64,000 bases of DNA from Streptomyces alfalfae (GCF_004127445.1 NZ_QEXM01000034.1:23137-87136); one strand, 5' to 3'. Counted from the stretch's first letter, positions 24,120 through 32,904 are shown. Notes: generated by a model not told the origin, from the sequence alone. Translations and numbers: made by a program.

Positions 24120-25742
24120 CTACCAGCTCGTCTTCCGCTGGAGCTCCCACATCATCATGATCGCCGAGGGGTCCAGGGCGCGTTCACCGCCCGCGATCTC
24201 CTCGCTGGCCACGATGTACTGCTTGCCCTGCCAGAGCGGCAGCAGCCGCACGTCGTCGACGAGGATCTGCTGGGCCCGTTCGAAGTCGTCGACCACCGCT
24301 CCCCTGTCGGTCTCCCTGCGTTCGCGCGGCAGGATCTCTTCGGTGATCTCCTTCGACGCGTACGGCGTGTTGAGCACGTTCTTCGCGCCGACGAAGGGCG
24401 CGATGAAGTTGTCCGCGTCGGGGAAGTCGGGGAACCAGCCGCGGCCGAAGACGGGGTACTCGCCCTTGCTGTAACCCTCCTGGAACTCGTTCCAGGGACG
24501 GCTCTTGAGCGTGATCTCGAACAGACCCGAGGCTTCGAGCTGCCGTTTGAGTTCGGCGAACTCCAGGGCGGTGGCCGATCCGTAGCGGTCGGTGGTGTAC
24601 CAGAGGGTGAGCGGCACCGGCCCGTCGATGCCGGCGTCGGCGAGGATCTTCCTGGCCTTGGTCACGCTGGGGTCGCCGTAGTCGTCGAAGAAGCCGGTGG
24701 CGTGCCCGGTGAGCCCCCTCGGGACCATCGAGTACAGGGGGTCGACGGTGTCCTTGTAGACCTTGTGGGCGATGGCGGGGCGGTCGACGAGCTGCGCGAA
24801 GGCCCGCCGGACCGGCAGTTTGCCCGCCCAGGGGTCCCGCGTGTTGAACACCAGGTAGCGGATCTCGGTGCCCGCTCCCTCGACGAGTGCGATCTTCTGC
24901 TCGTCCGCGCCGTCGCCGCTCTTGCTCTGCGCGTCGATGACGTCACCCGCGTCCAGGCCGCGGAAGGTGACGTCGATCTCCTGCTTCTCGAGGGCGTCGA
25001 CCATCGCGGAGGACTTCTTGAAGTAGCGGATGGTGACGCCGTCGTTCTTGACGTCGGCCGCGCCCTTGTAGTGGTCGTTCTTGACCAGTTCGGCCTTCTC
25101 ACGGGGCTCGTACGCCTTGAGCGCGTACGGCCCGGAGCCCGTGAGCCCGTTGCCCGTGCGCAGCTTGTCCGCCGGGTACTCGCGCGGATCGACGATCGAC
25201 ATGGCGGGTGTCGACAGCACGAGCGGGAACGTCGCGTCCGGCTTCCTGAGCCGGAAGACGACCGTCCGCTCCCCCTTCGTCTCGACCTTGTCGAGCGAGC
25301 CGAGCAGGCCCATGGGCCCGCCCTTGACGACGCCCTTCGCCTCCAGGGTGCGCATACGGTCGAAGGAGTGCTTCACCGCAGCCGCGTCCAGTTCGTGCCC
25401 GTCGGAGAACTTCAGGCCCTCGCGAAGCTCGCAGACATACACCGTGTTCGACGCACCGTCGAACGCGCAGGACTCCGCGGCGTCCGGCTCGGGCTCGGTG
25501 GCCCCCGAGGGCAGGCTGAGCAGCGTCTGGAAGACGTTTCTGTACAGCTCCCAGGAGCTGTCCCAGGCTTTGGCGGGGTCCAGGGTGCTCGGGGCGCTCA
25601 TCGTGCCGACCGTGATCACCTGTTCTCCGTCCGACCCCTCGGAGGACAGTGCCCCGCACCCTGCGACAAGGGACAGCGACATGAGTGCCGCCACGGGTCC
25701 CAGGCCCCTCGTCAGCTTCGCGGGGGGAACATCACTGAACAC
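24120..25742 (-). CDS. ABC transporter substrate-binding lipoprotein (peptide type, SBP family 5)
   Basis: A 540-aa extracellular solute-binding protein. Signal/lipobox LSLVAGC (about Cys 26), then the DppA/OppA fold: VITVGTMSAPSTLDPAKAWDSSW, CELREGLKFSDGHELDAAAVKHSFDRM (family 5 signature), DVTFRGLDAGDVID, and a C-terminal GRGWFPDFPDADNFIAPF stretch. Captures oligopeptides, nickel or related cargo and delivers it to a permease. No permease or ATPase gene is adjacent, so it is an orphan binding protein. GTG 25742 is chosen for the AGGAG SD 7 nt upstream. Confidence 0.88.
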   Translation of the reverse strand: MFSDVPPAKLTRGLGPVAALMSLSLVAGCGALSSEGSDGEQVITVGTMSAPSTLDPAKAWDSSWELYRNVFQTLLSLPSGATEPEPDAAESCAFDGASNTVYVCELREGLKFSDGHELDAAAVKHSFDRMRTLEAKGVVKGGPMGLLGSLDKVETKGERTVVFRLRKPDATFPLVLSTPAMSIVDPREYPADKLRTGNGLTGSGPYALKAYEPREKAELVKNDHYKGAADVKNDGVTIRYFKKSSAMVDALEKQEIDVTFRGLDAGDVIDAQSKSGDGADEQKIALVEGAGTEIRYLVFNTRDPWAGKLPVRRAFAQLVDRPAIAHKVYKDTVDPLYSMVPRGLTGHATGFFDDYGDPSVTKARKILADAGIDGPVPLTLWYTTDRYGSATALEFAELKRQLEASGLFEITLKSRPWNEFQEGYSKGEYPVFGRGWFPDFPDADNFIAPFVGAKNVLNTPYASKEITEEILPRERRETDRGAVVDDFERAQQILVDDVRLLPLWQGKQYIVASEEIAGGERALDPSAIMMMWELQRKTSW

Positions 25743-25888
25743 GCGCACGCTCCTCGATCGGCCTCGTCGTGGGGGGTCGGCAGACCATATCCGCAGTGCC
25801 CCGCCACGCCAACCAGTGGCGCGCACGGGGCACTTGATGCGGGTCTACGTCCCGTTTGACGGCGTAGCCGACGGTTGCGACGCCTTCG

Positions 25889-26644
25889 TCAGCCGACGCC
25901 CGCGTTGAGGAAGATGCCGCCATCGACCACGAGTGTCTGGCCGGTGATCCAGTCCGACTGGCTGGACGTGAGGAACGCGGCGGCGCCCCCGATGTCCTCG
26001 GGCACGCCGAGCCTGCCGAGCGGGTAGGAGGCCGCGGCCTCCGTCTCGCGGCCCTCGTACAGCGCCTGGGCGAACTTGGTCTTGACCACGGCGGGCGCGA
26101 TGGAGTTCACGCGGACCTTCGGCGCGAACTCGTGTGCGAGCTGCAGGCTGAGGTTGACCATGGCGGCCTTGCTCATCCCGTACGCCCCGATGAAGGGCGA
26201 GGCGGAGACGCCCGCGACGGAGGCGATGTTGACGATCGCGCCGCCGTTCTCGCTCTGCCAGGCCTTCCAGGTCTGCTGGGCGAAGCCGAGCGCCGAGATG
26301 ACGTTGGTCTCGAAGACCTTGCGCGCCACGTTCAGGTCGAGCTCGGACATCGGCCCGAAGACCGGGTTCGTGCCCGCGTTGTTGATCAGGAAGTCGACGC
26401 GCCCGAACGCCTCCATCGCGCGTTCGACGGCGACCGCCTGGTGCGCCTCGTCGTGGGCCTTGCCCGCGACGCCGATGACCCGGTCGGATCCGAGCCTCTC
26501 GACGGCTTCCTTGAGGGCGTCCTCATTGCGTCCGGTGATGCAGACGCGGTCGCCGCGGGCGACCAGGGCCTCGGCGATGCCGTAGCCGATGCCGCGGCTC
26601 GCACCCGTGATGAGCGCGGCCTTCCCACTGTCCTGCACAGCCAT
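25889..26644 (-). CDS. Short-chain dehydrogenase/reductase
   Basis: A 251-aa classical SDR: cofactor motif TGASRGIGYGIAEAL (about 14-28), NNAGTN (NNAG), catalytic Ser in NIASVAGVSA, Y-x-x-x-K as YGMSKAA, and WITGQTLVVDGG near the C-terminus. It follows the FabG-type gene with an 18-bp gap and shares its promoter. Likely an NAD(P)-dependent ketoreductase; the substrate is not evident. Confidence 0.9.
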   Translation of the reverse strand: MAVQDSGKAALITGASRGIGYGIAEALVARGDRVCITGRNEDALKEAVERLGSDRVIGVAGKAHDEAHQAVAVERAMEAFGRVDFLINNAGTNPVFGPMSELDLNVARKVFETNVISALGFAQQTWKAWQSENGGAIVNIASVAGVSASPFIGAYGMSKAAMVNLSLQLAHEFAPKVRVNSIAPAVVKTKFAQALYEGRETEAAASYPLGRLGVPEDIGGAAAFLTSSQSDWITGQTLVVDGGIFLNAGVG

Positions 26645-26662
26645 GATCTCCCGCCTTCCGGG

Positions 26663-27424
26663 TCAGTTGAGCGGGCCGCCGGCCACGTACATGACCTGCC
26701 CGGAGACGAACCCGGCCGCGTCGCCCGTGAAGAAGGCGATGGCGTTGGCGATGTCCTCGGGGCGGCCGACGCGCTGCACCGGGATCTGGGTGGCGGCGGC
26801 CGTCTGGAACTCCTCGAAGTCCATGCCCACGCGGTCGGCGGTGGCCTTGGTCATCTCGGTGACGATGAAGCCGGGGGCGACCGAGTTGGCGGTGACGCCG
26901 AACTTGCCGAGCTCCTTGGCGAGGGTCTTGGTGAAGCCCTGGAGGCCGGCCTTGGCGGCGGCGTAGTTGGCCTGGCCGCGGTTGCCGAGGGCCGAGGACG
27001 AGGAGAGGTTGACGATACGGCCGAAGTTCGCGTCCACCATGTGCTTCTGGACGGCCCGCGACATCAGGAACGCGCCGCGCAGGTGCACGTTCATGACCGT
27101 GTCCCAGTCGCCCGCGCTCATCTTGAAGAGGAGGTTGTCGCGGAGCACACCGGCGTTGTTGACGAGGATCGTCGGCGCGCCGAGCTCCTCGGCGATGCGG
27201 GCGACGGCGGCCTCGACCTGGGCCTCGTCGGACACGTCGCAGCCGACGGCGAGCGCCTTGCCACCGGCCGCGGTGATCCGCTCGACGGTGTCCTTGCAGG
27301 CGGCCTCGTCGAGGTCGATGACGGCCACGGCGCGGCCCTCGGCGGCGAGCCGTACGGCGGTCGCCGCGCCGATGCCTCGCGCTCCGCCGGTCACGACCGC
27401 GACGCGCTGCTCAGTGGTGGACAT
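26663..27424 (-). CDS. fabG: 3-oxoacyl-ACP reductase FabG-type SDR
   Basis: A 253-aa SDR with TGGARGIGAATAVRLAAEG (cofactor loop), NNAGVLRDNLLFKM (NNAG plus the FabG-like RD..L..M segment), NLSSSSALGNRGQANYAAAKAGLQGFTKTLA (Ser and Tyr-x3-Lys) and GFVSGQVMYVAGG. It reduces beta-ketoacyl thioesters; in this accessory position it may serve a specialised acyl-CoA pathway rather than core fatty acid synthesis. A TTGACA-N17-TAGCGT promoter and a TetR-like dyad precede it. First gene of a two-gene SDR operon. Confidence 0.88.
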   Translation of the reverse strand: MSTTEQRVAVVTGGARGIGAATAVRLAAEGRAVAVIDLDEAACKDTVERITAAGGKALAVGCDVSDEAQVEAAVARIAEELGAPTILVNNAGVLRDNLLFKMSAGDWDTVMNVHLRGAFLMSRAVQKHMVDANFGRIVNLSSSSALGNRGQANYAAAKAGLQGFTKTLAKELGKFGVTANSVAPGFIVTEMTKATADRVGMDFEEFQTAAATQIPVQRVGRPEDIANAIAFFTGDAAGFVSGQVMYVAGGPLN

Positions 27425-27485
27425 GCTGGTTCTCCTCGCCCTTGGATACGGCTCTTGGGGTGCGGCCCACGGTACGCCCCGATGG

Positions 27486-27499
27486 TGAGCGACCGCTTA
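27486..27499. promoter_or_regulatory. TetR-like operator upstream of fabG
   Basis: Imperfect dyad TGAGCG-AC-CGCTTA, about 13-26 nt downstream of the predicted start of transcription of the fabG operon. The sequence style is that of TetR repressors of acyl-CoA metabolism. No adjacent regulator gene. Confidence 0.45.
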
Positions 27500-27518
27500 G
27501 TACCTTCAGCTGGACGAG

Positions 27519-27547
27519 ACGCTAGAAGCCCTGGCACCGGGTGTCAA
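27519..27547 (-). promoter_or_regulatory. fabG operon promoter
   Basis: Minus strand TTGACA (27542-27547), 17-bp spacer, TAGCGT (27519-27524): a near-consensus HrdB promoter about 95 nt upstream of the fabG start. Confidence 0.8.
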
Positions 27548-27572
27548 CGGCCCACAGCCGTGCTGTGACGCG

Positions 27573-27956
27573 TTACCTCACCAGGAGGTCGAGGAGGCGG
27601 TCCGTCTCCGCCGCGGGATCGGCCGTCAGTCCCGTGTGCACCGGGCCCGGCTGCACCACGGTGGAGCGGGGCGCGATGAGCCAGCGGAAGCGCCGCCCCG
27701 CGTCGTCCCGCTCCGCCTGGCCCGCCGCCGCGCCGCCCGCGCAGACCCGCTCGACCGCGCCGAGGGCCGCCCTGATGCCGTCCACATCGGCCGCGGGGTC
27801 GAGGGCGAGGAGCTTGGCCTCGTCCAGGTGGGTGCGGGCGGCCACGTAGGACTTGGCGCGGCAGTAGACCACCACGCCCGCGTTGAACTGCTCGCCGCGC
27901 TCCACGCGCGGGACCACGCGCACCAGCGCGTACTCGAAGACGTCCCGATCCGTCAT
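27573..27956 (-). CDS. DUF3037 protein
   Basis: A 127-aa protein beginning MTDRDVFEYALVRVVPRVERGEQFNAGVVVYC, which matches the DUF3037 family (short alpha/beta proteins of unknown function). Its ATG overlaps the stop of the HipA-like kinase gene by 4 nt (ATGA), so translation is coupled. The strict pairing of a HipA-like kinase with DUF3037 suggests a functional unit, possibly kinase plus substrate or modulator (inference). Confidence 0.85.
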   Translation of the reverse strand: MTDRDVFEYALVRVVPRVERGEQFNAGVVVYCRAKSYVAARTHLDEAKLLALDPAADVDGIRAALGAVERVCAGGAAAGQAERDDAGRRFRWLIAPRSTVVQPGPVHTGLTADPAAETDRLLDLLVR

Positions 27957-28744
27957 GTGGCGGCTCCCTTCGGCTGCGGCTCGCCGAGCGCGATCCGTTC
28001 GTGGATGGTCGCGGCGCGGGGCAGCAGGGCCGCCACGTACGCGTGGCGCACGTCGTCCGGTGTCGCGAAGCCCGGCTCGTCGGTGAGCCAGACGTCGGGC
28101 ACCTCGGCGGTCACCTCGGTGAGCAGTTCCTCGGTGACGAGCGGGGCGAGCTCCGCCGCGGCCGAGGCCACGTCGGGCCCGAAGGCTCCCAGCACATGGT
28201 CCGTGGCGTCGTACGGCTTGGCGGACGCCGTCGCGGCGGTGCGCCAGTTGTGGTGCCAGATCATGCTCGCCCCGTGGTCGATCAGCCACAGGCCGCCCTG
28301 CCACAGGAGCAGGTTCGGATTGCGCCAGGAGCGGTCCACGTTGTTGATCAGCGCGTCGAACCAGACGACGCGTCCCGCCTCCGCCGCGTCCACCCCATGG
28401 GCGAGCGGGTCGAAGCCGAGCGCTCCGGAGAGGAAGTCCATGCCGAGGTTGAGGCCGCCGCTCGACTTCAGCAGCTCCTGCACCTGCTGGTCGGGCTCGC
28501 CGAGGCCGACCACCGGGTCGAGCAGGATCTGCGTGAGCCGCGGCATCCGCAGCCCCAGACGGCGCGCGAGCTCACCGCAGATCACCTCGGCGACCAGCGT
28601 CTTGCGGCCCTGGCCCGCGCCGGTGAACTTCATGACGTACGTCGCGTACGCGCCTTGGCCGTCGACGGCCTCGACGACGCCGGGGAGCGATCCGCCCTCG
28701 CGCAGGGGCGTGACATAGCGGACCGCGGTCACTTCGGTGAGCAT
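27953..28744 (-). CDS. HipA-like kinase domain protein
   Basis: A 263-aa protein resembling the C-terminal kinase lobe of HipA (HipA_2-type family). Visible kinase-like motifs: ATYVMKFTGAGQGRKTLVAEVI (ATP-binding Lys and Glu), WFDALINNVDRSWRNPNLLLW (catalytic-loop Asp-Arg-x2-x-Asn) and LWLIDHGASMIWHH (metal-binding Asp). It lacks the N-terminal HipA domain, and no HipB-type antitoxin is next to it; instead it overlaps a DUF3037 gene. TAATCT (28751-28756) ends 6 nt before ATG and lies inside a CCAG-N4-CTGG dyad. Function unknown. Confidence 0.82.
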   Translation of the reverse strand: MLTEVTAVRYVTPLREGGSLPGVVEAVDGQGAYATYVMKFTGAGQGRKTLVAEVICGELARRLGLRMPRLTQILLDPVVGLGEPDQQVQELLKSSGGLNLGMDFLSGALGFDPLAHGVDAAEAGRVVWFDALINNVDRSWRNPNLLLWQGGLWLIDHGASMIWHHNWRTAATASAKPYDATDHVLGAFGPDVASAAAELAPLVTEELLTEVTAEVPDVWLTDEPGFATPDDVRHAYVAALLPRAATIHERIALGEPQPKGAAT

Positions 28745-28808
28745 CGCCCCAGATTACTGGCGGCCGGGCGCTGTTCGATCACTCGCCCCGCTGCCTACAG
28801 TGCCGCTC

Positions 28809-30971
28809 ATGGACGCACCGGATCTCCCTCGGCAGTTCGCGCGCACGGGCCGCTTCACCCTGGGCGCGCCCCAGGGCCTGACGCTCTCCGAGGACGGCCG
28901 GCGGCTGCTCTTCACCCGCTCCGGCGCGGGCGACGACCCGGTCGGCGGGCTGTGGCTGTACGAGGACGGGGCCGAGCGCCTGCTCGTCGACCCGCTCCGT
29001 CTGGGCGCGGCGGGCCCGGAGACCGAGGCGGAGCGTGTGCGCAGGGAGCGCGCCCGGGAGGTCGGACAAGGAGTGGTGGCCTTCGCGGCCGACCGCCACG
29101 CGCGCGTGGTGGCCTTCGCGCTCGGCGGCGCCCTCTGGGTGGTGGAGCCGGGCGGAAGGGCTCCGCGCCGCGTCCGCACCGCGGGCCCGGCCTTCGACCC
29201 GCGCCCCTCACCGGACGGGACGCTGATCGCGTACGTCACCGGGGGCGCCCTGCGGGTCGTCGGGGCCGACGGCACGGACGACCGGGCCCTGGCGGAACCC
29301 GAGGGGCCCGATGTCACCTACGGGGTCGCCGACCACGTGGCCGCCGAGTCGATGGACCGCCACCGGGGTTTCTGGTGGTCCCCGGCGGGTGACGCGCTGC
29401 TCGTCGCGCGCGTGGACGCCTCCCAGGTGCGGCGCTGGTGGCTCGCGGACCCGGCGCGGCCCGAGCTGGCGCCCCGCGCGGTCCGCTACCCGGCGGCAGG
29501 CACCGCCAACACCGAGACGTCCCTGCACATCCTGCGCCTGACAGGGACCCGCACGCGGGTGCGCACTCCGGAGCGGGCCGGTGAGGGGCACCCCGGCGGT
29601 ACGTGGACGGACGACCGTTTCGCGTACGTGCCGACGGCGGCCTGGGACGCCCACGGCCCCCTGGTCGGCCTCCAGACGCGCGACCAGCGCTCCGTGCACG
29701 TCCTGGAGGTCGACGCGGCCACGGGCGCCACGCGGACCGTGTGCCGCGTGCGCGACGAGGCATGGGTGCCGCTGGTGCCCGGCGCGCCGCTACGGACCCC
29801 GTCCGGCGCCCTGGTGCGGTACACGGCGGTCGACGGGGACACCCGCGGCCTCGCCGTGGGCGAGGCGACGACGCCCGCCGGGCTCCAGGTGCACGAGGTC
29901 GTCGGCGCGGTGGGCGAACGGGTGTTCTTCACCGCCTCGCAGGAGCCCACGGAGATTCATGTCTGGTCCTTCGACCACCGTCCGAGCCACCGCCGGAGCC
30001 GGGGACGGAGCCAGGGCCAGGCCGGGGTGGACGCCGTCACGCGGGTCAGCGAGGGCCCCGGCGTGCACACGGCTGTGCTCGGCGGCGACACCGTGGTCCT
30101 GGACAGCCGGACGCCCGAGGGGCGGACGGTGACCGTGCTGAGCGGCGGCGAGCCCGCGGGGCGGATCGGTGTGCTCTGCGAGGAGCCCGTCGTCGTACCC
30201 CGCCCCCGGCACCTCACGCTCGGCGAGCGGGAGCTGCGGGCGACGCTGTACCTGCCGTCCTGGCACGAGCCGGGCACCGGGAAGCTGCCGGTGCTGCTCT
30301 GCCCGTACGGCGGCCCGGGGCTGCGGCTCGTCGTCCACGCGCGCGTGTGGTGGACCGTCGTCGCCCAGTGGTTCGCGGAGCAGGGCTTCGCGGTGCTCGT
30401 CGTGGACGGGCGCGGCACCCCGGGGCGCGGCATCGCCTGGGAGCGGGCGGTGCACGGCGACCAGTTGACGCCGGTGCTCGACGACCAGGTGGACGCGCTG
30501 CACGCGGCGGCCGGGAAGTGCCCCGACCTGGATCTCGGCCGTGTCGGCATCCGTGGCTGGTCGTTCGGCGGCTACCTCGCGGCGGGCGCCGTACTGCACC
30601 GCCCCGACGTCTTCCACGCGGCGGTCGCGGGCGCGGCGCCCACCGAACTGGAGCTGTACGACACCCATTGGAAGGAGCGCTACCTGGGTCATCCCGACGT
30701 ACACCCGGAGCAGTACGAACGCTGCTCCCTCGTCGCCCACGCGCACCGTCTGACACGGCCGTTGATGCTGGTGCACGGCCTGACGGACGACAACGTCTTC
30801 CCCGCGCACCTGCTGCGCTTCTCCTCGGCGCTGCTGGCGGCGGGCCGACGGCACACCGTGCTGCCGCTGTCCGGCGCGAGCCACCTGGTGTCGGACCAGG
30901 AGGCGGCGAACCTGCTGCGGTGCGAACTCGACTTCCTGAAGTCCTCTCTCGGTTCCCCGCCGGCTTCCTGA
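28809..30971 (+). CDS. S9 prolyl oligopeptidase (DPP IV-like)
   Basis: A 720-aa cytoplasmic serine peptidase. The N-terminal two thirds is a beta-propeller of the DPPIV_N type (GRRLLFTRSGAGDDPVGGLWLYEDG, SMDRHRGFWWSPAGDALLVARVD); the C-terminal alpha/beta-hydrolase carries VGIRGWSFGGYLAAGA (nucleophile Ser in GWSFGG), LVHGLTDDNVFPAH (Asp) and LSGASHLV (His). It removes dipeptides or small peptides from N-termini. TACAGT (28796-28801) ends 7 nt before ATG 28809, so it is leaderless and divergent from the HipA-like gene. Confidence 0.92.
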   Translation: MDAPDLPRQFARTGRFTLGAPQGLTLSEDGRRLLFTRSGAGDDPVGGLWLYEDGAERLLVDPLRLGAAGPETEAERVRRERAREVGQGVVAFAADRHARVVAFALGGALWVVEPGGRAPRRVRTAGPAFDPRPSPDGTLIAYVTGGALRVVGADGTDDRALAEPEGPDVTYGVADHVAAESMDRHRGFWWSPAGDALLVARVDASQVRRWWLADPARPELAPRAVRYPAAGTANTETSLHILRLTGTRTRVRTPERAGEGHPGGTWTDDRFAYVPTAAWDAHGPLVGLQTRDQRSVHVLEVDAATGATRTVCRVRDEAWVPLVPGAPLRTPSGALVRYTAVDGDTRGLAVGEATTPAGLQVHEVVGAVGERVFFTASQEPTEIHVWSFDHRPSHRRSRGRSQGQAGVDAVTRVSEGPGVHTAVLGGDTVVLDSRTPEGRTVTVLSGGEPAGRIGVLCEEPVVVPRPRHLTLGERELRATLYLPSWHEPGTGKLPVLLCPYGGPGLRLVVHARVWWTVVAQWFAEQGFAVLVVDGRGTPGRGIAWERAVHGDQLTPVLDDQVDALHAAAGKCPDLDLGRVGIRGWSFGGYLAAGAVLHRPDVFHAAVAGAAPTELELYDTHWKERYLGHPDVHPEQYERCSLVAHAHRLTRPLMLVHGLTDDNVFPAHLLRFSSALLAAGRRHTVLPLSGASHLVSDQEAANLLRCELDFLKSSLGSPPAS

Positions 30972-31012
30972 CGGTTTTGAACACCTGGCCGCGCGGAGCC
31001 GTACCCCCCGGC

Positions 31013-31465
31013 ATGACGACTCATGAGGAACCCCTCCCCGGACCCTGCCGCCGCACCGTCGTGGCGACGATCGGCGCCGCGGGCCTCGCCGCCGCGCTCA
31101 CCGCGTGCGGCAGCGGCGACGAGGCCAAGGACTCGGCCGAGCCCGCGGGGGCCGAGCCCGAGGGCGACGGTGCCGCCGAGACCGTGCTGGCGAGCACGGC
31201 GGACATCCCGGTGGGCGGCGGCAAGATCTTCAAGGATGAGGGGGTGGTGGTCACCCAGCCCAGGAAGGGCGAGTTCAAGGCGTTCTCCAACCGGTGCACC
31301 CACAAGCAGTGCCCGGTGACGAGCGTCGAGGGCGACGCCATCATCTGCCCGTGCCACGGCAGCAAGTTCGACATCGCCGATGGCAGCGTCAAGCAGAACC
31401 CGGCGACCCGACCGCTGCCGGCGGCCGAGATCTCCGTGGACGGTGACGCGATCACACTCCTCTGA
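31013..31465 (+). CDS. Rieske [2Fe-2S] protein, Tat/lipoprotein signal
   Basis: A 150-aa secreted iron-sulfur protein. Signal region PCRRTVVATIGAAGLAAALTAC combines a twin-arginine with a lipobox-like LTAC, so it is probably folded in the cytoplasm, exported by Tat and lipid-anchored. Rieske ligands: RCTHKQCPV (Cys, His) and IICPCHGSKFDIADG (Cys, His). The acidic linker (about 35-60) precedes the cluster domain. No oxidase or reductase partner is adjacent; it probably transfers electrons at the cell surface. Confidence 0.88.
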   Translation: MTTHEEPLPGPCRRTVVATIGAAGLAAALTACGSGDEAKDSAEPAGAEPEGDGAAETVLASTADIPVGGGKIFKDEGVVVTQPRKGEFKAFSNRCTHKQCPVTSVEGDAIICPCHGSKFDIADGSVKQNPATRPLPAAEISVDGDAITLL

Positions 31466-31471
31466 CGGCTC

Positions 31472-32113
31472 TCACCCGATCCGTGGCCGTTTCCAGACGT
31501 CGAGCACGTCCTCCGTGGTGGTGACGGTGGCGACCAGGGCGAGGGTGTTGCGGACCACGGCCGGGGTGTAGTCGGCGGGGACGCCCGCGATGGCGTCGGC
31601 GGGCACGACGGCGGTGTAGCCGAGGTTCACGGCATCGAACACCGCGTTCGGGATCGCGACGTTGGCCGAGACCCCGGTGACCAGGAGGGTGCGGCAGCCG
31701 AGGTTGCGCAGCAGCGGGTCGACGTCGGTGCCCGCGAGCGGCGACAGGCCGTGCAGGCGTCGTACGACCAGGTCCTCGTCGGTGACCTCGATCGGCGGCG
31801 CGATCCGTACGGCCGCCGTGCCCGAGAGCTGCCGCACGGGCAGCCGGCCGGCGGCGCGGAAGAGCCGGGCGTTGCGGTTGGCGCCGCGCCCGTCGGGGCG
31901 CCGTTCGGCCACGGCATGCAGGACCTGGACGCCGTGGCCGTGCGCGGCGGCCACCAGCTGCGCCACGTTGTCCAGGGCCCCGGACGCCCTGGCCTCCGCG
32001 GCGAGTTCGGGCAGTGCGCTCTCGGCGCCCACGACGCCCTGCTGGCACTCGACGGTCAGCAGGGCCGTGCTCGCCGGGTCGAGGATCTCGCTGAGCTGTC
32101 CGTACGACGGCAT
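31472..32113 (-). CDS. Isochorismatase-fold protein without the catalytic triad
   Basis: A 213-aa protein with the cysteine hydrolase/isochorismatase fold: TALLTVECQQGVVG at the first strand, GTDVDPLLRNLGCRTLLVTG and AVFDAVNLGYTAVVPADAIAG. The Asp-Lys-Cys triad of nicotinamidase-like enzymes is missing: Asp is Glu 22, the Lys strand reads VVRRLHGLS, and the Cys position in GVSANVAIP is Ala 153. The protein has a single lysine, near the C-terminus (VWKRP), so none could serve. PhzD-type isochorismatases also lack the Cys but keep Asp and Lys. Probably a pseudoenzyme or altered chemistry. Confidence 0.8.
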   Translation of the reverse strand: MPSYGQLSEILDPASTALLTVECQQGVVGAESALPELAAEARASGALDNVAQLVAAAHGHGVQVLHAVAERRPDGRGANRNARLFRAAGRLPVRQLSGTAAVRIAPPIEVTDEDLVVRRLHGLSPLAGTDVDPLLRNLGCRTLLVTGVSANVAIPNAVFDAVNLGYTAVVPADAIAGVPADYTPAVVRNTLALVATVTTTEDVLDVWKRPRIG

Positions 32114-32233
32114 GGGTCCCCCTGTGGCGGTGGGCCGGGGCGCCGGCGCCGCCGTCGCGGGCCCGCGGCTCCCGGGGTCCGCGCGAGATTAACGGCCATT
32201 GCGTGACGGCGGAAGAGCCTTCATCATCCCTTT

Positions 32234-32248
32234 CTGACACTCAGTCAG
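32234..32248. promoter_or_regulatory. TetR-like dyad CTGACACTCAGTCAG
   Basis: Imperfect palindrome CTGAC-ACTCA-GTCAG in the divergent region between the isochorismatase-fold gene and the PPOX-type gene, about 70 bp before the latter. Typical of TetR-family operators (TGACTGAGTGTCAG on the other strand). Confidence 0.45.
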
Positions 32249-32317
32249 TACGCGGGGACATGGGTGCGCGGGCGCGCCGGGCGTCCGGCAGACCGGGTAC
32301 GCCACCTTGGAGGACGC

Positions 32318-32785
32318 ATGGCCGCCACGCAGCGCAGGGGCCGCAGGATCATGATGACGCCCGAGGAGCTCGACGCGTTCCTCGCCACGGAGCGCACCTG
32401 CCGCGTGGCGACGGTGTCGGCCGACGGCGCGCCGCACGTCAGCACGCTCTGGTTCGCCTGGGACGACACGTCCGTGTGGCTGTACTCGATCACGCGCAGC
32501 AAACGCTGGGCCGACCTGCGCGCGGACCCGCGCGTCGCCGTGGTGGTGGACACCGGTGAGGAGTACGGGGAGCTGCGCGGCGTCGAGCTGTCCGGAACCG
32601 TGGAGTTCGTCGGGGAGGCGCCGCGCACGGGTGAGCCCTGCCCCGAGCTCGCCGTCCCCGAGAAGCTGTTCGCCCGCAAGCTGTTCGGCATGGACGAGAT
32701 GCCGCACGACGGCCGCCACGGGTGGATCCGCCTCACGCCGGACGCGATCGCCTCCTGGGACTTCCGCAAGCTCGCGGGGCTGTAG
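32318..32785 (+). CDS. Pyridoxamine-5'-phosphate-oxidase-like flavin/F420-binding protein
   Basis: A 155-aa split beta-barrel protein: MTPEELDAFLATERTCRVATVSADGAPHVSTLWFAWDD is the classic N-terminus of the PPOX/F420-dependent FDOR-type family, followed by SKRWADLRADPRVAVVVDTG and VELSGTVEFVGE. Such proteins bind FMN, F420 or heme and reduce small quinone-like or other metabolites; true PNPOx motifs are absent. ATG 32318 has GGAGG 6 nt upstream. Confidence 0.85.
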   Translation: MAATQRRGRRIMMTPEELDAFLATERTCRVATVSADGAPHVSTLWFAWDDTSVWLYSITRSKRWADLRADPRVAVVVDTGEEYGELRGVELSGTVEFVGEAPRTGEPCPELAVPEKLFARKLFGMDEMPHDGRHGWIRLTPDAIASWDFRKLAGL

Positions 32786-32904
32786 CGTCCAGCGCCCGCA
32801 GCTTGCCCCGCCCGCTGCCCACCGCCTGCCGTCCGCCGTTAACCGTTCCCCGCCAGCCGTTCGCCGTTGGCCGCTCACGCTCACCGGCGGACGCCGTCCC
32901 GCCC

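Noticed and set aside
24120..25742. Complete peptide ABC import operon
   Set aside because: Only the binding protein is encoded; neighbours are ung and SDR genes.
29603..31465. 620-codon frame ending in the Rieske protein
   Set aside because: Its first 470 codons are an alternative frame of the S9 peptidase; the Rieske protein starts at ATG 31013.
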